Shown here piece after piece: positions 18,564 to 27,738 of a stretch of 58,445 bases of DNA. The position numbers and the translations under genes are program-made. The stretch lies in assembly GCF_001461695.1 (NCBI RefSeq), contig NZ_AUTC01000148.1, positions 1 to 58,445 on the forward strand. The letters are read 5' to 3'. The notes under the pieces were generated by a model. The model searched no databases. It had not been told where the DNA came from and saw only the letters and a program-made list of their open reading frames with translations. Source of the stretch: Sinorhizobium fredii USDA 205. GTDB lineage: Bacteria > Pseudomonadota > Alphaproteobacteria > Rhizobiales > Rhizobiaceae. Position 1 is the stretch's first letter. Each line of letters opens with the position of its first letter.

Positions 18564-18594
18564 CCCTCATCCCTGTGCTTGTCACAGGGATCCA
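18564..18594. repeat. Right 31-bp terminal inverted repeat of GIY-YIG unit
   Basis: This is the exact inverted copy of 18128-18158. It is followed by a GC-rich hairpin (CGGCGCGTCGGCGCCG around 18600-18615) that ends close to the recQ stop. It may therefore also act as a terminator or mRNA-end structure for recQ. Confidence 0.85.
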
Positions 18595-18630
18595 GCCACG
18601 GCGCGTCGGCGCCGTGAATGACTCGACGCG

Positions 18631-20493
18631 TCAGCCGCCCTCCTCAAAAGCATCGATCACCGCCAGAAAGGCCTCGCCGTAGCGCTCGCGCTTGCTTTCG
18701 CCGATGCCGGGTATGTCGAGGAGGTCGTCGAAATCGCGGGGTCGCTGCTTGGCGAGGGCGATCAAGGTCGTGTCCGGGAAGACCACATAGGGCGGGACGT
18801 TCAATTCCTTCGCGATCGAAAACCGCTCCGCCCGCAGCTTCTCGAAAAGCTCGAGGTCGGAACCGGCGAGATCCGAACGCTCGCGAGCCGATGTCGATTT
18901 CTGCCCGCGCGCCTTGCCGGAACTGGGCCGATCCTTGCGGAAGAGCACCTGTCGCTCGCGCTTGAAAACAGCGCGCGCCTCGGGCTCGAGCTTCATTGCA
19001 CCGAAGGCGGCATGATCGACGGTGATCAGCCCTGCGGCCAGCAATTGGCGGAAAACCGATTGCCAGGTGCGCGCCGGCAGGTCCTTGCCGGCGCCGAAGA
19101 CCGGCATATCGGCATGGCCGAAGCGCTCGGTCTTGTCGTTGACGGTCCCCATCAGCACGTCGATGACGTGCCCGGTGCCGAACCGCTCGCCGGTCCGATA
19201 AACGGCAGCGAGTGCCTTGATCGCCGCTTCCGTGCCGTCCCAGGTTTCGACCGGCTTCAGGCATGTGTCGCAGTGGCTGCAGCGGCCGGGATGCGCCTCG
19301 CCGAAATGCGCAAGGATCGCCTGGCGCCGGCAGCCGACCGTTTCGCAGATCGCAAGCAAGCTGTTGAGCTTTGACCGTTCGATGCGCTTGATCTCGTCCG
19401 GCGCGCCGCCCTCGTCTATCATGCGCCGGCGCTGGATGACGTCGGCCATGCCATAGGCCATCCAGACTTCCGACGGCAGCCCGTCGCGCCCTGCCCGTCC
19501 CGTCTCCTGGTAATAGGCCTCGACCGAACCCGGCATGTCGAGATGCGCCACATAGCGCACGTCCGGCTTGTCGATCCCCATCCCAAAGGCGACGGTCGCC
19601 ACTAGGCAGAGGTTTTCCTCCTTCAGGAAGGCATCCTGATGCCGATCGCGCAAAGCGCGATCCATGCCGGCGTGATAGGGAAGGGCGCGAATGCCCTGCC
19701 CTGTCAGCCACTCCGCCGTGTCCTCGACCTTGGCGCGCGACAGGCAATAGACGATGCCACTCGAGTCCTTGAAGCGCGACAGGAAGCGCAGGAGCTGCTG
19801 GCGCGGCTGGTCGCGTTCGACGATCTCGTAGGCGATATTTGGCCGGTCGAAGCTGGTGGTGAACACCCGCGCGCCCTGAAGCGCCAGCCGCTCGATGATG
19901 TCGTCGCGCGTATGGTGGTCGGCGGTGGCCGTCAGCGCAACCCGCGGCACGCCGGGAAAGCGCGACGCCAGGCAATTGAGGCCGCGATACTCCGGGCGAA
20001 AATCGTGCCCCCATTGGGAGACGCAATGTGCCTCGTCGATTGCGAAGAGTGCGATGTCCATGTCGCCGATCATCTCGGCGAAGCCGTCGGTGACAGCACG
20101 CTCCGGCGTGACGTAGAGCAGGTCCAGTTCATCCGCCGAAAGCGCACGACGGACGGCGATCGCCTCATCGCGGGTGAGCGAGGAATTGAGCGCGGCCGCA
20201 CGAATATCGAGCTGCTTCAGCGCCTCCACCTGATCGCGCATCAGGGCGATCAGCGGCGAGATGACAATGCCGACGCCTTTCCGACACAGCGCCGGTATCT
20301 GGAAGCAGAGCGACTTGCCGGCCCCGGTCGGGAAAAGTACGACGGCATCACCGCCTGCCACGACGTGTTCGACGACGCCCTGTTGCTGTCCGCGGAAAGC
20401 GGAAAAGCCATAGACGCGCTTGAGCACATCAAGGGGATTGGCGATGCCTTGCGTCTCGAACAGGCGCGCGGTGGTATGGGGGGTCTCAGGCAT
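18631..20493 (-). CDS. recQ: ATP-dependent DNA helicase RecQ
   Basis: The start at 20493 (MPETPHTTARL…) gives 620 residues. Visible motifs are Walker A LFPTGAGKSLCFQIPAL, the DEAH-type box AIDEAHCVSQWGHDFRPEY, motif VI with QETGRAGRDG, the RQC zinc cysteines (C-x16-C-x2-C-x2-C pattern around CRRQAI…CSHCDTC) and a C-terminal HRDC domain. It unwinds recombination intermediates in RecF-pathway repair. It lies downstream of dnaG on the same strand, separated by a palindromic element. Confidence 0.97.
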   Translation of the reverse strand: MPETPHTTARLFETQGIANPLDVLKRVYGFSAFRGQQQGVVEHVVAGGDAVVLFPTGAGKSLCFQIPALCRKGVGIVISPLIALMRDQVEALKQLDIRAAALNSSLTRDEAIAVRRALSADELDLLYVTPERAVTDGFAEMIGDMDIALFAIDEAHCVSQWGHDFRPEYRGLNCLASRFPGVPRVALTATADHHTRDDIIERLALQGARVFTTSFDRPNIAYEIVERDQPRQQLLRFLSRFKDSSGIVYCLSRAKVEDTAEWLTGQGIRALPYHAGMDRALRDRHQDAFLKEENLCLVATVAFGMGIDKPDVRYVAHLDMPGSVEAYYQETGRAGRDGLPSEVWMAYGMADVIQRRRMIDEGGAPDEIKRIERSKLNSLLAICETVGCRRQAILAHFGEAHPGRCSHCDTCLKPVETWDGTEAAIKALAAVYRTGERFGTGHVIDVLMGTVNDKTERFGHADMPVFGAGKDLPARTWQSVFRQLLAAGLITVDHAAFGAMKLEPEARAVFKRERQVLFRKDRPSSGKARGQKSTSARERSDLAGSDLELFEKLRAERFSIAKELNVPPYVVFPDTTLIALAKQRPRDFDDLLDIPGIGESKRERYGEAFLAVIDAFEEGG

Positions 20494-20577
20494 GGAATCG
20501 CCTCGTGAGCGCGTACGGAATTGGATTTTGGAAAGACGGAGCAACGCGGTCGGGAGATCGGCCTTTAGCCTCCGTCA

Positions 20578-20738
20578 ACCCCTCCCCAACCCCTCCACAC
20601 AAGGTGGAGGGGCTTCCGGAGCCGCTTCCTGGCCGCTTCTGCGTCAAGCCCCCCGCCTGATGCAGAAGGCTGAAAATGCGCCGGTCGGAGTCGCATGCGC
20701 CTAGCCCCTCCCCCTTGGGGGAGGGGTTGGGGAGGGGT
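20578..20738. repeat. Palindromic element between dnaG and recQ
   Basis: CCCCTCCCCAACCCCTCC at the left end recurs inverted (GGAGGGGTTGGGGAGGGG) at the right end, with hairpins ACCTTGTGTGGAGGGG-like and CCCCTCCCCCTTGGGGGAGGGG inside. It differs in sequence from the CCCTCTCCCCGC family, so it is a second class of intergenic palindrome. Confidence 0.75.
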
Positions 20739-20768
20739 GTCCAGATGACCGGGGTTCGCGAGAAGGTC

Positions 20769-22760
20769 TCACCGCGCCGCCGGCCCCTTCACTCTCCCCG
20801 AAAGCACGCCAAAGCCTTCGATGATTGCTTCCTGATTCTCGAGCCGGGTGACTTCCAATTGAACCTCGTTAAGGGTACGCAACAGCTGCGGTACGGCCTC
20901 GAGATCGGCTTCCTCGGTGGCATGCGCCAGTTCCCTTTCAAGCTCGCGGCGCTGCCAGTTGAGCGCCTTGGTGCGTTTGTGAAGCGCCAGCGCCTGCAGG
21001 TAGCCCTCGCGCGCATCCTCGGGTGCCGCGGCCGTCGTCGCGGTCCATAGCCGCGCATAGCGGATCTGCTGGTCCAGTGCGCCGATCAGGGTACCGAAAC
21101 CCTCCGCCTCCAGTTGCTCGACGAGCCCTTCCCGAGTCAGCCGTGGGCCGTTCGCCGCCGCGGCGTTGAGAACCACCGCCCAGCAACGCTGCAGATCGCG
21201 ATGATCGAACTCGATCGTCGAGATCTCGTCATATTCGTCGAAAAGCAGTTGCGGGTGGTTGACGATCGTCAGCGCAAGCACGCTTTCGCGCAGTGACGGC
21301 GCCGCCTGCTGACCACTGACAAGGGAGGAGCGCGCCAGCCGGTCGGAGATCGTGGTCGGGCCGGCGTTGCGCTCGCCGCCGGCATGGCGAAAGCCGCCGC
21401 CTTGCCGACCACCGCGCTCTCGCCCGCCCCGCTCGAACGGCCGCCGCTCCCCCCTGAACGGCGCACCGCCCTGCAGAAAGGCGTTCAGCCGGTCGCGCAT
21501 GTCCTGGCCGTAATGGCGGCGCACGCTCTCGTCAGCAACGACCGAGGTCACCTGCCTCAACCGCGCTTCGAGCTCGGCGCGTTTTTCCGGCGTGTCGAAC
21601 CCGCCGCCCTGAACCTCGCGCATCCAGACCATGTCGGCCAGCGAGCGGGCATTGGCAAGCACCTTGTCGAACGGCTCCCGCCCCTCATGACGGACGAGGT
21701 CGTCCGGGTCCTTGCCGTCCGGCAGCATGGCGAAACGGACGGAGCGACCGGGCTTCAGATGCGGCAGCGCCAGGTCGACGGCGCGATTGGCGGCCCGGAT
21801 GCCGGCACCGTCGCCGTCAAAGCAGAGCACCGGCTGGGACGTCATCTTCCAGAGGAGATCGAGCTGGTTCTCGGTCAGCGCCGTGCCGAGCGGTGCCACG
21901 GCATTCTCGATGCCCGCCTGATGCAGCGCGATCACGTCCATATAGCCTTCGACGGCAATGATCGTGCCGGTTCCGCCGGCGCCCTGCGAGGCCCGCCTTG
22001 CCCTGGCGAAATTGAAGAGCACATTGCCCTTGTGGAAGAGCTCGGTCTCGTTGGAGTTCAGATATTTCGCCGGCGCATCGGGCGACATGGCCCTCCCTCC
22101 GAAGGCGATCACCTTCTCGCGCGCCGAGAGGATCGGAAACATGATACGGTCGCGAAAGCGATCGTAGGAGACCGGAACATCCGGCCCATGCACGACGAGA
22201 CCGCAAGCCTCGATCTGCTCCTTGCCAACACCCTTGCCGGCGAGAAACTCCTTCAGCGCGTTGCGGCTGTCCGGTGCAAAGCCCAGTCGAAATGTCTCGA
22301 TCGTCCGGCCGGTCAGGCCGCGCTCGCGCAGATAGGCACGCGCCTTCGCGCCCGTCGCGGTCTGGAGCTGGTCCTGAAAGAACTGCGTCGCCAGCTCCAT
22401 GACGTCGAGCAGGCTCGTGCGTTCCCGCTCCCGCCGCTCGGCCTGCGGGTCCGGCTGCGGCATCGGGACACCGGCCATATCGGCGATCTGCTGCACCGCT
22501 TCGGGGAAGCTCAGGCCTTCGAGGTCGGTCAGGAAACGGAAATGGTCACCCGAAACATCGCAGCCGAAGCAATGATAGCGGCCCTTGCGGTCCTCGCAAT
22601 GGAAGCTCGGCGACTTCTCGCCGTGGAAGGGGCAGCAGGCCCAATAGTCGCCGCGCGACACATTGGTCTTGCGCCGGTCCCAGGTGACGCGCTTGCCGAT
22701 CACGTCCGAAATCGGAACGCGGTCGCGGATGTCGTCAAGGAAGGACGGTGAAAAGCGCAT
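20769..22760 (-). CDS. dnaG: DNA primase
   Basis: The start at 22760 (MRFSPSFLDDIRDRV…) gives 663 residues. The N-terminal zinc-binding domain shows CPFHGEKSPSFHCEDRKG and YHCFGC. The catalytic TOPRIM core includes IAVEGYMDVIALHQAG and the acidic CFDGDGAG motif, and a Gly/Arg-rich linker (around ERGGRERGGRQGGG) leads to a C-terminal DnaB-interaction region. It makes RNA primers at replication forks. A GatB/YqeY-domain gene precedes it on the same strand, an arrangement widespread in alphaproteobacteria. Confidence 0.98.
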   Translation of the reverse strand: MRFSPSFLDDIRDRVPISDVIGKRVTWDRRKTNVSRGDYWACCPFHGEKSPSFHCEDRKGRYHCFGCDVSGDHFRFLTDLEGLSFPEAVQQIADMAGVPMPQPDPQAERRERERTSLLDVMELATQFFQDQLQTATGAKARAYLRERGLTGRTIETFRLGFAPDSRNALKEFLAGKGVGKEQIEACGLVVHGPDVPVSYDRFRDRIMFPILSAREKVIAFGGRAMSPDAPAKYLNSNETELFHKGNVLFNFARARRASQGAGGTGTIIAVEGYMDVIALHQAGIENAVAPLGTALTENQLDLLWKMTSQPVLCFDGDGAGIRAANRAVDLALPHLKPGRSVRFAMLPDGKDPDDLVRHEGREPFDKVLANARSLADMVWMREVQGGGFDTPEKRAELEARLRQVTSVVADESVRRHYGQDMRDRLNAFLQGGAPFRGERRPFERGGRERGGRQGGGFRHAGGERNAGPTTISDRLARSSLVSGQQAAPSLRESVLALTIVNHPQLLFDEYDEISTIEFDHRDLQRCWAVVLNAAAANGPRLTREGLVEQLEAEGFGTLIGALDQQIRYARLWTATTAAAPEDAREGYLQALALHKRTKALNWQRRELERELAHATEEADLEAVPQLLRTLNEVQLEVTRLENQEAIIEGFGVLSGRVKGPAAR

Positions 22761-22904
22761 GGGTACCTCTGGCCAGCTTCCATATAAGCGGCATGGCGGG
22801 AGGAAGCCACCGTTCCCCGCCGGTCTTGCCCGCTTTTCACAGGCGATCACCGAAGGATGCGGGAAACAAGGGCCGCGCCCGCGGATAGCGCGAGGCGTAG
22901 CGGA

Positions 22905-23354
22905 TTACTTCAACAGTTCCTTGAGGATGCTCGAAGCCTTGGCGAAATCCATCTGGCCGGGATAGCGCTCCTTCAGCGCGTTCATGCACTTGCCCATGTC
23001 GCGCAAGCCCTGGGCGCCGGTTTCCTGGATGATTGCGACGCAGAGCTCCCGGATCTTCTCCTCCGAAAACTGCTCGGGCAGGAACGCGTTGATGATGGTG
23101 ATTTCCTGCCGCTCCTGCTCGGCGAGTTCCGGGCGGCCACCTTGATCGTAGATGCGGGCCGACTCTTCGCGCTGCTTGATCATCTTTGCGAGGATCTGCA
23201 TGATCTCGTCGTCGCCGGCCGGATCCTTGCCCTGGCCGCGATTGGCGATGTCGCGGTCCTTGATGGCCGCCTGCATCAGCCGGACGGTCGAAGTCCGCCG
23301 AGTGTCCTTGGCTTTCAGCGCTTCCTTCAGGGCGTTTGCGAACTGCTCGCGCAT
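22905..23354 (-). CDS. GatB/YqeY domain protein
   Basis: The start at 23354 (MREQFANALKEALKA…) is preferred because GGAGAAAGAG precedes it; an ATG four codons earlier is possible. The 149-residue protein matches YqeY: KAKDTRRTSTVRLMQAAIKD at the N-terminus, an EEIMQILAKMIKQREES-type helix, LPEQFSEEKIREL and GKCMNALKERYPGQMDF at the end. It resembles the tRNA-binding tail of GatB amidotransferase; its role is not settled. It is divergent to carA. Confidence 0.93.
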   Translation of the reverse strand: MREQFANALKEALKAKDTRRTSTVRLMQAAIKDRDIANRGQGKDPAGDDEIMQILAKMIKQREESARIYDQGGRPELAEQERQEITIINAFLPEQFSEEKIRELCVAIIQETGAQGLRDMGKCMNALKERYPGQMDFAKASSILKELLK

Positions 23355-23678
23355 CTCTTTCTCCATGCCGAAGCCGGCCCCAGCTGCTTGCGTCCGGACC
23401 GTTCGATTGCCTCATTGCTATCCTCGTCTTAAACCAGTGCGGCAGGTACAATCAAACCCAATGCGCAACTGGTTGAATTGTAACGAACTTTATTTCCGGC
23501 CAATTCACGGCCGCCGGTTGACCCGACGAACGCCTTTGTCTATTTTCCGGCACCTGCACGAACATCGGCATGAACCTCTTTCTCGCGGGGCTTCCGCGCG
23601 CCATGCCGCATGCAATTTGAAATGGGGCTGAACCGACCGGCTTGGAGCCGCGCCTTCCGCCGCAACGGGATAGGAACG

Positions 23679-24884
23679 ATGACCGCGACACCCGCATGGA
23701 CAACCCAGAAACCCACCGCTTTGCTCGTTCTGGCCGACGGCACGGTGATCGAAGGCAAGGGCATCGGCGCGACCGGCAAGGTTCAGGCCGAGGTCTGCTT
23801 CAACACGGCGCTGACCGGCTATCAGGAAATCCTGACCGATCCCTCCTATCTCGGCCAGATCGTCACCTTCACCTTTCCGCATATCGGCAATATCGGTGCC
23901 AATGACGAGGATATCGAGGATCTGACGCCCGCCGCCCGCCACGGCGCCGTCGGCGTGATCTTCAAGGCCGACATCACCGATCCCTCCAACTACCGCGCCG
24001 TCAAGCATCTTGACACCTGGCTGAAGGCACGCGGCGTCATCGGGCTCTGCGGCATCGACACGCGGGCGCTGACCGCCTGGATCCGCGAGAACGGCATGCC
24101 GAACGCCGTCATCGCCCACGACCCGGCCGGCGTCTTCGACATCGAGACGCTGAAGGCGGAAGCGAAAGCCTGGAGCGGCCTCGAGGGGCTCGATCTCGCC
24201 AAGGTCGCGACCTCGGGTCAGTCCTATCGCTGGAACGAGAAGCCCTGGGTCTGGAACGAAGGCCACTCGACACTTGGCGAGACCGAAGCCGCCTATCACG
24301 TCGTGGCGCTCGACTACGGCGTCAAGCGCAACATTCTGCGCCTCTTCGCCGGCCTCGATTGCCGGGTCACGGTCGTTCCGGCCCAGACGAGCGCCGACGA
24401 AGTCCTGGCCTTGAAGCCGGACGGCATCTTCCTTTCAAACGGCCCGGGCGACCCGGCCGCCACCGGCGAATACGCCGTACCGGTGATCAAGAACCTGCTG
24501 AAAAGCGATATCCCGGTCTTCGGCATCTGCCTCGGCCACCAGATGCTGGCCCTGGCGCTCGGCGCCAAGACCGAGAAGATGCATCAGGGTCACCACGGCG
24601 CCAACCATCCGGTCAAGGATCACACGACCGGCAAGGTCGAGATCGTCTCGATGAACCACGGCTTTGCGGTCGATTCGAAGTCGCTGCCGCAAGGTGTTGA
24701 AGAGACTCACATTTCGCTCTTCGACGGCACCAATTGCGGCCTGCGCGTCAACGGCAAGCCGGTCTTCTCGGTCCAGCACCACCCGGAAGCCTCGCCTGGC
24801 CCGCAGGACAGCCACTATCTCTTCCGCCGGTTCCTCAACCTCATCCGCGAGAAGAAGGGCGAACCGGCACTCGCCGAGCGCTGA
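23679..24884 (+). CDS. carA: Carbamoyl-phosphate synthase small subunit
   Basis: The start at 23679 (MTATPAWTTQK…) gives 401 residues. The N-terminal CPSase small-chain domain contains NTALTGYQEILTDPSYLGQI. The class I glutamine amidotransferase domain has the nucleophile in FGICLGHQMLALALGAKT and the His-Glu pair in VQHHPEASPGP. It releases ammonia from glutamine for the CarB subunit, feeding arginine and pyrimidine synthesis. carB is not adjacent in the window. A strong terminator follows. Confidence 0.98.
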   Translation: MTATPAWTTQKPTALLVLADGTVIEGKGIGATGKVQAEVCFNTALTGYQEILTDPSYLGQIVTFTFPHIGNIGANDEDIEDLTPAARHGAVGVIFKADITDPSNYRAVKHLDTWLKARGVIGLCGIDTRALTAWIRENGMPNAVIAHDPAGVFDIETLKAEAKAWSGLEGLDLAKVATSGQSYRWNEKPWVWNEGHSTLGETEAAYHVVALDYGVKRNILRLFAGLDCRVTVVPAQTSADEVLALKPDGIFLSNGPGDPAATGEYAVPVIKNLLKSDIPVFGICLGHQMLALALGAKTEKMHQGHHGANHPVKDHTTGKVEIVSMNHGFAVDSKSLPQGVEETHISLFDGTNCGLRVNGKPVFSVQHHPEASPGPQDSHYLFRRFLNLIREKKGEPALAER

Positions 24885-24909
24885 GCACGCGGTTCCAGAA
24901 TTATCATGA

Positions 24910-24934
24910 AAGGCCCGCCGCGTGTGCGGGCCTT
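24910..24934 (+). terminator. Terminator of carA
   Basis: AAGGCCCGC (24910-24918) pairs with GCGGGCCTT (24926-24934) around a 7-base loop, followed by CTGCTTTG. It lies 25 bases after the carA stop. Confidence 0.8.
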
Positions 24935-24964
24935 CTGCTTTGTGGTATGGCGCAGCAGCCTATG

Positions 24965-25855
24965 TCAGCCCTCGCCAAGGCGAGCGGCCAGGAAATCGAC
25001 GGTCGCGCGCACCGACGGTAACTGGCCGCGCCGATGCGGCATCAGGATGGTCGTCATCACTTTGCCCGCGGTCCATTCCGGCAGGATTCTGACCAGAGCG
25101 CCGCTTGCGATCTCGTCCTGGCAAAGCTTGCCGGGCAAGGTGGTAATGCCAAGTCCCGCCATCGCGGCTTCGCGCAGGACACGGGACTCGTCCGCTACGA
25201 AACGCGGCTTCGGTGAAACCTCCACGCTCGCACCATCGGCGTGCTCCATCGCCCAGCCGTCCGACGTCAGCGATGTCATCAGGCCGTCGTGTTGCGCCAG
25301 TTCCTCGGGCTCCGCGGGCATTCCCCGCTGGTGTAAATAGACAGGCGCGGCGACAAGCATTTTCGCTTGCGATCCGACGCGACGCTGGACGAGGCCGGAA
25401 TCCGGAAGTGGCGCGAAATGGTCGCGAACGGCAAGGTCAAAGCCTTCCTGAACGATATCGACGAAGCGGTCGGTGGCGTGCAGGATCACGCGCAGCCTCG
25501 GATAGGCGAGCGCAAGCTGCGGCAGTATGGGAGCAAGCGAGAGCTGAGCCGTCGGCACCGAAGCGGTGATCCTGACCGCACCGCTCGGCTCGGCAAGCCG
25601 GCCCTTCACGATATTCTCCGCAGCCTCCGCTTCGATGAGCATGGCTGCCGCATGGCGATAGAAATCCTCGCCCGTCTCGGTCACCGAAAAGCGGCGCGAC
25701 GTCCGATTGATGAGGCGGACGCCAAGGACCCGTTCGAGCTCGGCCACCCGCTTGCTGAGCGTCGATTTTGGCAGATTGAGCGCGCGCGCCGCAGCGGCAA
25801 AGCCTTTATGGTCGACCACGTGGACAAAGAAGATGAAGTCGTTCAGGTTCGCCAT
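24965..25855 (-). CDS. LysR-family transcriptional regulator
   Basis: The 296-residue protein has the LysR winged HTH near residues 18-38 (AAARALNLPKSTLSKRVAEL) and a periplasmic-binding-like effector domain ending in RATVDFLAARLGE. It resembles the AaeR/DmlR-like branch with the MANLNDFIFFVHVVDHKGF start. It is divergent to the SDR/imine-reductase pair over a 113-base gap that holds inverted repeats, so it most likely controls that pair. Confidence 0.92.
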   Translation of the reverse strand: MANLNDFIFFVHVVDHKGFAAAARALNLPKSTLSKRVAELERVLGVRLINRTSRRFSVTETGEDFYRHAAAMLIEAEAAENIVKGRLAEPSGAVRITASVPTAQLSLAPILPQLALAYPRLRVILHATDRFVDIVQEGFDLAVRDHFAPLPDSGLVQRRVGSQAKMLVAAPVYLHQRGMPAEPEELAQHDGLMTSLTSDGWAMEHADGASVEVSPKPRFVADESRVLREAAMAGLGITTLPGKLCQDEIASGALVRILPEWTAGKVMTTILMPHRRGQLPSVRATVDFLAARLGEG

Positions 25856-25865
25856 GATCACTCAA

Positions 25866-25927
25866 TCGTCTACGCATGTGAACGATAGGTCCACATTTTC
25901 TGATCTAGCATATATTCGTCCACGAAT
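25866..25927. promoter_or_regulatory. Candidate LysR operators in divergent promoter
   Basis: TCGT (25866-25869) and ACGA (25882-25885) are inverted around a centre containing GCATG, and ATTCG/CGAAT (25914-25918 and 25923-25927) form a perfect 5-bp inverted repeat. The positions, between lysR and the SDR gene, suit activator and autorepressor sites. This is inferred from symmetry alone. Confidence 0.4.
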
Positions 25928-25968
25928 GCACATCTACCTCATCGTCTGATTTGAACGAAGAGGAAGAC

Positions 25969-26727
25969 ATGACAATCTATCAAGGCAAGAAGGCCGTCGT
26001 GATCGGCGGCACGCATGGCATGGGGCTGGCGACCGTCACACGCCTCGTCGATGGCGGCGCCGACGTATTCTTGACCGGGCGCAACGAGGACAATCTTTCA
26101 AAGGTCAGGCGGGAATTCGGCTCTCGCGTACACACCCTGCGCTCGGACCTTGCCGATCTCAACGATATTGCAATGCTCGGCGCTGCCGTCGGCCAAAAGC
26201 TCGGCGCGATCGACCTGCTGCACGTCAATGCCGGCATCTCGGAACTGGAGACATTCGACAAGGTAAGTGAGGCATCCTACGACCGTCAGTTCGCGGTCAA
26301 CACCAAGGGAGCCTTCTTCACCGTGCAGTGGTTGGCGCCGCTGATCCGCGAAGGCGGCTCGATCGTCTTTACGTCATCGGTTGCCGACGAGGGCGGTCAC
26401 CCCGGCATGAGCGTCTACAGCGCCACCAAGGCGGCACTCGTCTCCTTCGCTTCCGTGCTCGCGGTCGAGCTTCTGCCGCGCGGCATCCGCGTCAACACGG
26501 TCAGTCCCGGCTTCGTCGACACCCCGACCAAGGGTGTGGCGGGCTTGAGCGATGCCGAACGCGCCGAGTTCAAGGCGCTCGGCGACACCGTCACGCCGAT
26601 GAGGCGCAATGGCACCGCCGACGAAGTGGCACGCGCCGTTCTTTTCCTCGCCTTCGAGGCCACCTTCACCACCGGGGCAAAGCTCGCCGTCGATGGCGGC
26701 CTTGGCCAGAAGCTCTCCGCTGCCTGA
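25969..26727 (+). CDS. Short-chain dehydrogenase/reductase
   Basis: The start at 25969 has GAAGAGGAAGAC upstream. The 252-residue classical SDR has a cofactor loop GGTHGMGLATV, the NAG motif in LHVNAGISE, catalytic Ser in VFTSSVAD, YSATK (Tyr/Lys pair) and a C-terminal LAVDGGLGQKL. It oxidises or reduces an unknown alcohol/ketone. The next gene encodes a frameshifted imine-reductase-like protein, and both should be under the divergent LysR. Confidence 0.93.
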   Translation: MTIYQGKKAVVIGGTHGMGLATVTRLVDGGADVFLTGRNEDNLSKVRREFGSRVHTLRSDLADLNDIAMLGAAVGQKLGAIDLLHVNAGISELETFDKVSEASYDRQFAVNTKGAFFTVQWLAPLIREGGSIVFTSSVADEGGHPGMSVYSATKAALVSFASVLAVELLPRGIRVNTVSPGFVDTPTKGVAGLSDAERAEFKALGDTVTPMRRNGTADEVARAVLFLAFEATFTTGAKLAVDGGLGQKLSAA

Positions 26728-26750
26728 GACCCGGTCAAAAGGAAAAAAAG

Positions 26751-27615
26751 ATGAGCAAAATATCTGTTCTCGGCCTCGGCGCAATGGGTTCCGCGCTTGC
26801 CGCAACGCTCTTGCGAAACGGCCATTCGGTGACTGTTTGGAACCGCACGCCAGCGCGGGCCGAGCCGCTTGCAGCCGCCGGAGCGAGAATAGCGGCAAGC
26901 CCGGCCGACGCCATGGCCGACGCCGACCTCACGATTCTCTGCGTCGTCGACTACGCCGCCGCAAGGGCGGTCCTGGAGGAGGCGGAGGGCGCACTTGCCG
27001 GCCGCGACCTCGTCAATCTCACCAATGGCGCCGCGCGATGCGCAGGAATTGGCCGATTGGGTGGCGGCGAAGGGTGCCGCCTATCTCGATGGCGGCATCA
27101 TGGCGATCCCGCCGATGATCGGCGAGGCCGGAGCATTGATCCTCTACAGCGGCTCGACCGCTCTTTTCGAGCGGCACAAGCCGTCGCTGTTGGCGCTCGC
27201 CGAAGGCCGCTTTCTCGGCGAGGATCCCGGCCGTGCTGCGCTTTATGACCTCGCTCTGCTTTCCGGCATGTATGGTCTCTTCTCCGGTTTCCTGCATGCC
27301 GGTGCGCTGGTGGTGAGCAGCGGCGCCGGTATGAGCGATTTTCTAACCCTTCTCCTGCCATGGCTCGAGGCGATGAGCGGCACCCTCCCCGACTTGGCCG
27401 GCAAGATCGATAGCGGCCTGCACGACCGCAATGTCGTCTCCAATCTGGCGATGCAGGCGATCGCCCTTGAAAATATTGTCCGCGCGAGCCGCGAGCAGAA
27501 CGTCGCGCCGGACTTCATCAATGCCATGCGAAGGCTTACCGCCATGCGCGTCGACCAAGGCCATGGCGGCGACGACATCTCCGGAGTGATAGAACTGATA
27601 CGGAGGCTGGAATGA
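26751..27615 (+). pseudogene. Imine-reductase-like NAD(P)-binding dehydrogenase, frameshifted
   Basis: The gene starts at 26751 after GGAAAAAAAG with MSKISVLGLGAMGSALAATL, a Rossmann GxGxxG of the 6-phosphogluconate/beta-hydroxyacid dehydrogenase family. The frame holds to LVNLTNG at ~27029, then the natural continuation (PRDAQELADWVAAKGAAYLDGG…) is in another frame and runs to the stop at 27615. About two bases seem missing at 27030-27032. The C-terminal part (FINAMRRLTAMRVDQGHGGDD) is typical of imine reductases. It could be a sequencing error or a real recent inactivation, since the rest is intact. Confidence 0.85.
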
Positions 27616-27689
27616 GTGCGATTTCAATGGGATAGGACTACCGCCTGAATCGGCTTGGGCAGCTGTTGAATCGATTTCTAAGCACGAAA

Positions 27690-27713
27690 AAGCCCGCCGG
27701 GGACGGCGGGCTT
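27690..27713. terminator. Terminator between imine-reductase gene and aatA
   Basis: AAGCCCGCCG (27690-27699) pairs with CGGCGGGCTT (27704-27713) around GGGA. A-runs on the left give a T-run on the minus strand, so it terminates aatA and probably also the convergent plus-strand operon. Confidence 0.88.
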
Positions 27714-27738
27714 GAAGTGTGTTGCTTTGTCCGTGCCG

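Larger units (their letters stand above)
18128..18594. mobile_element. 467-bp unit: GIY-YIG gene between perfect 31-bp inverted repeats
   Basis: Bases 18128-18158 and 18564-18594 are exact reverse complements over 31 positions, and each contains an internal hairpin (ATCCCTGTG with CACAGGGAT around CTTGT). Outside each, a second GC-rich hairpin (GGCGCgtcGGCGCC-like on the right) continues the symmetry imperfectly. The only gene inside is the GIY-YIG nuclease. This arrangement suggests a mobile or mobilised unit between kbl and recQ. Target-site duplication could not be recognised. Confidence 0.6.
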
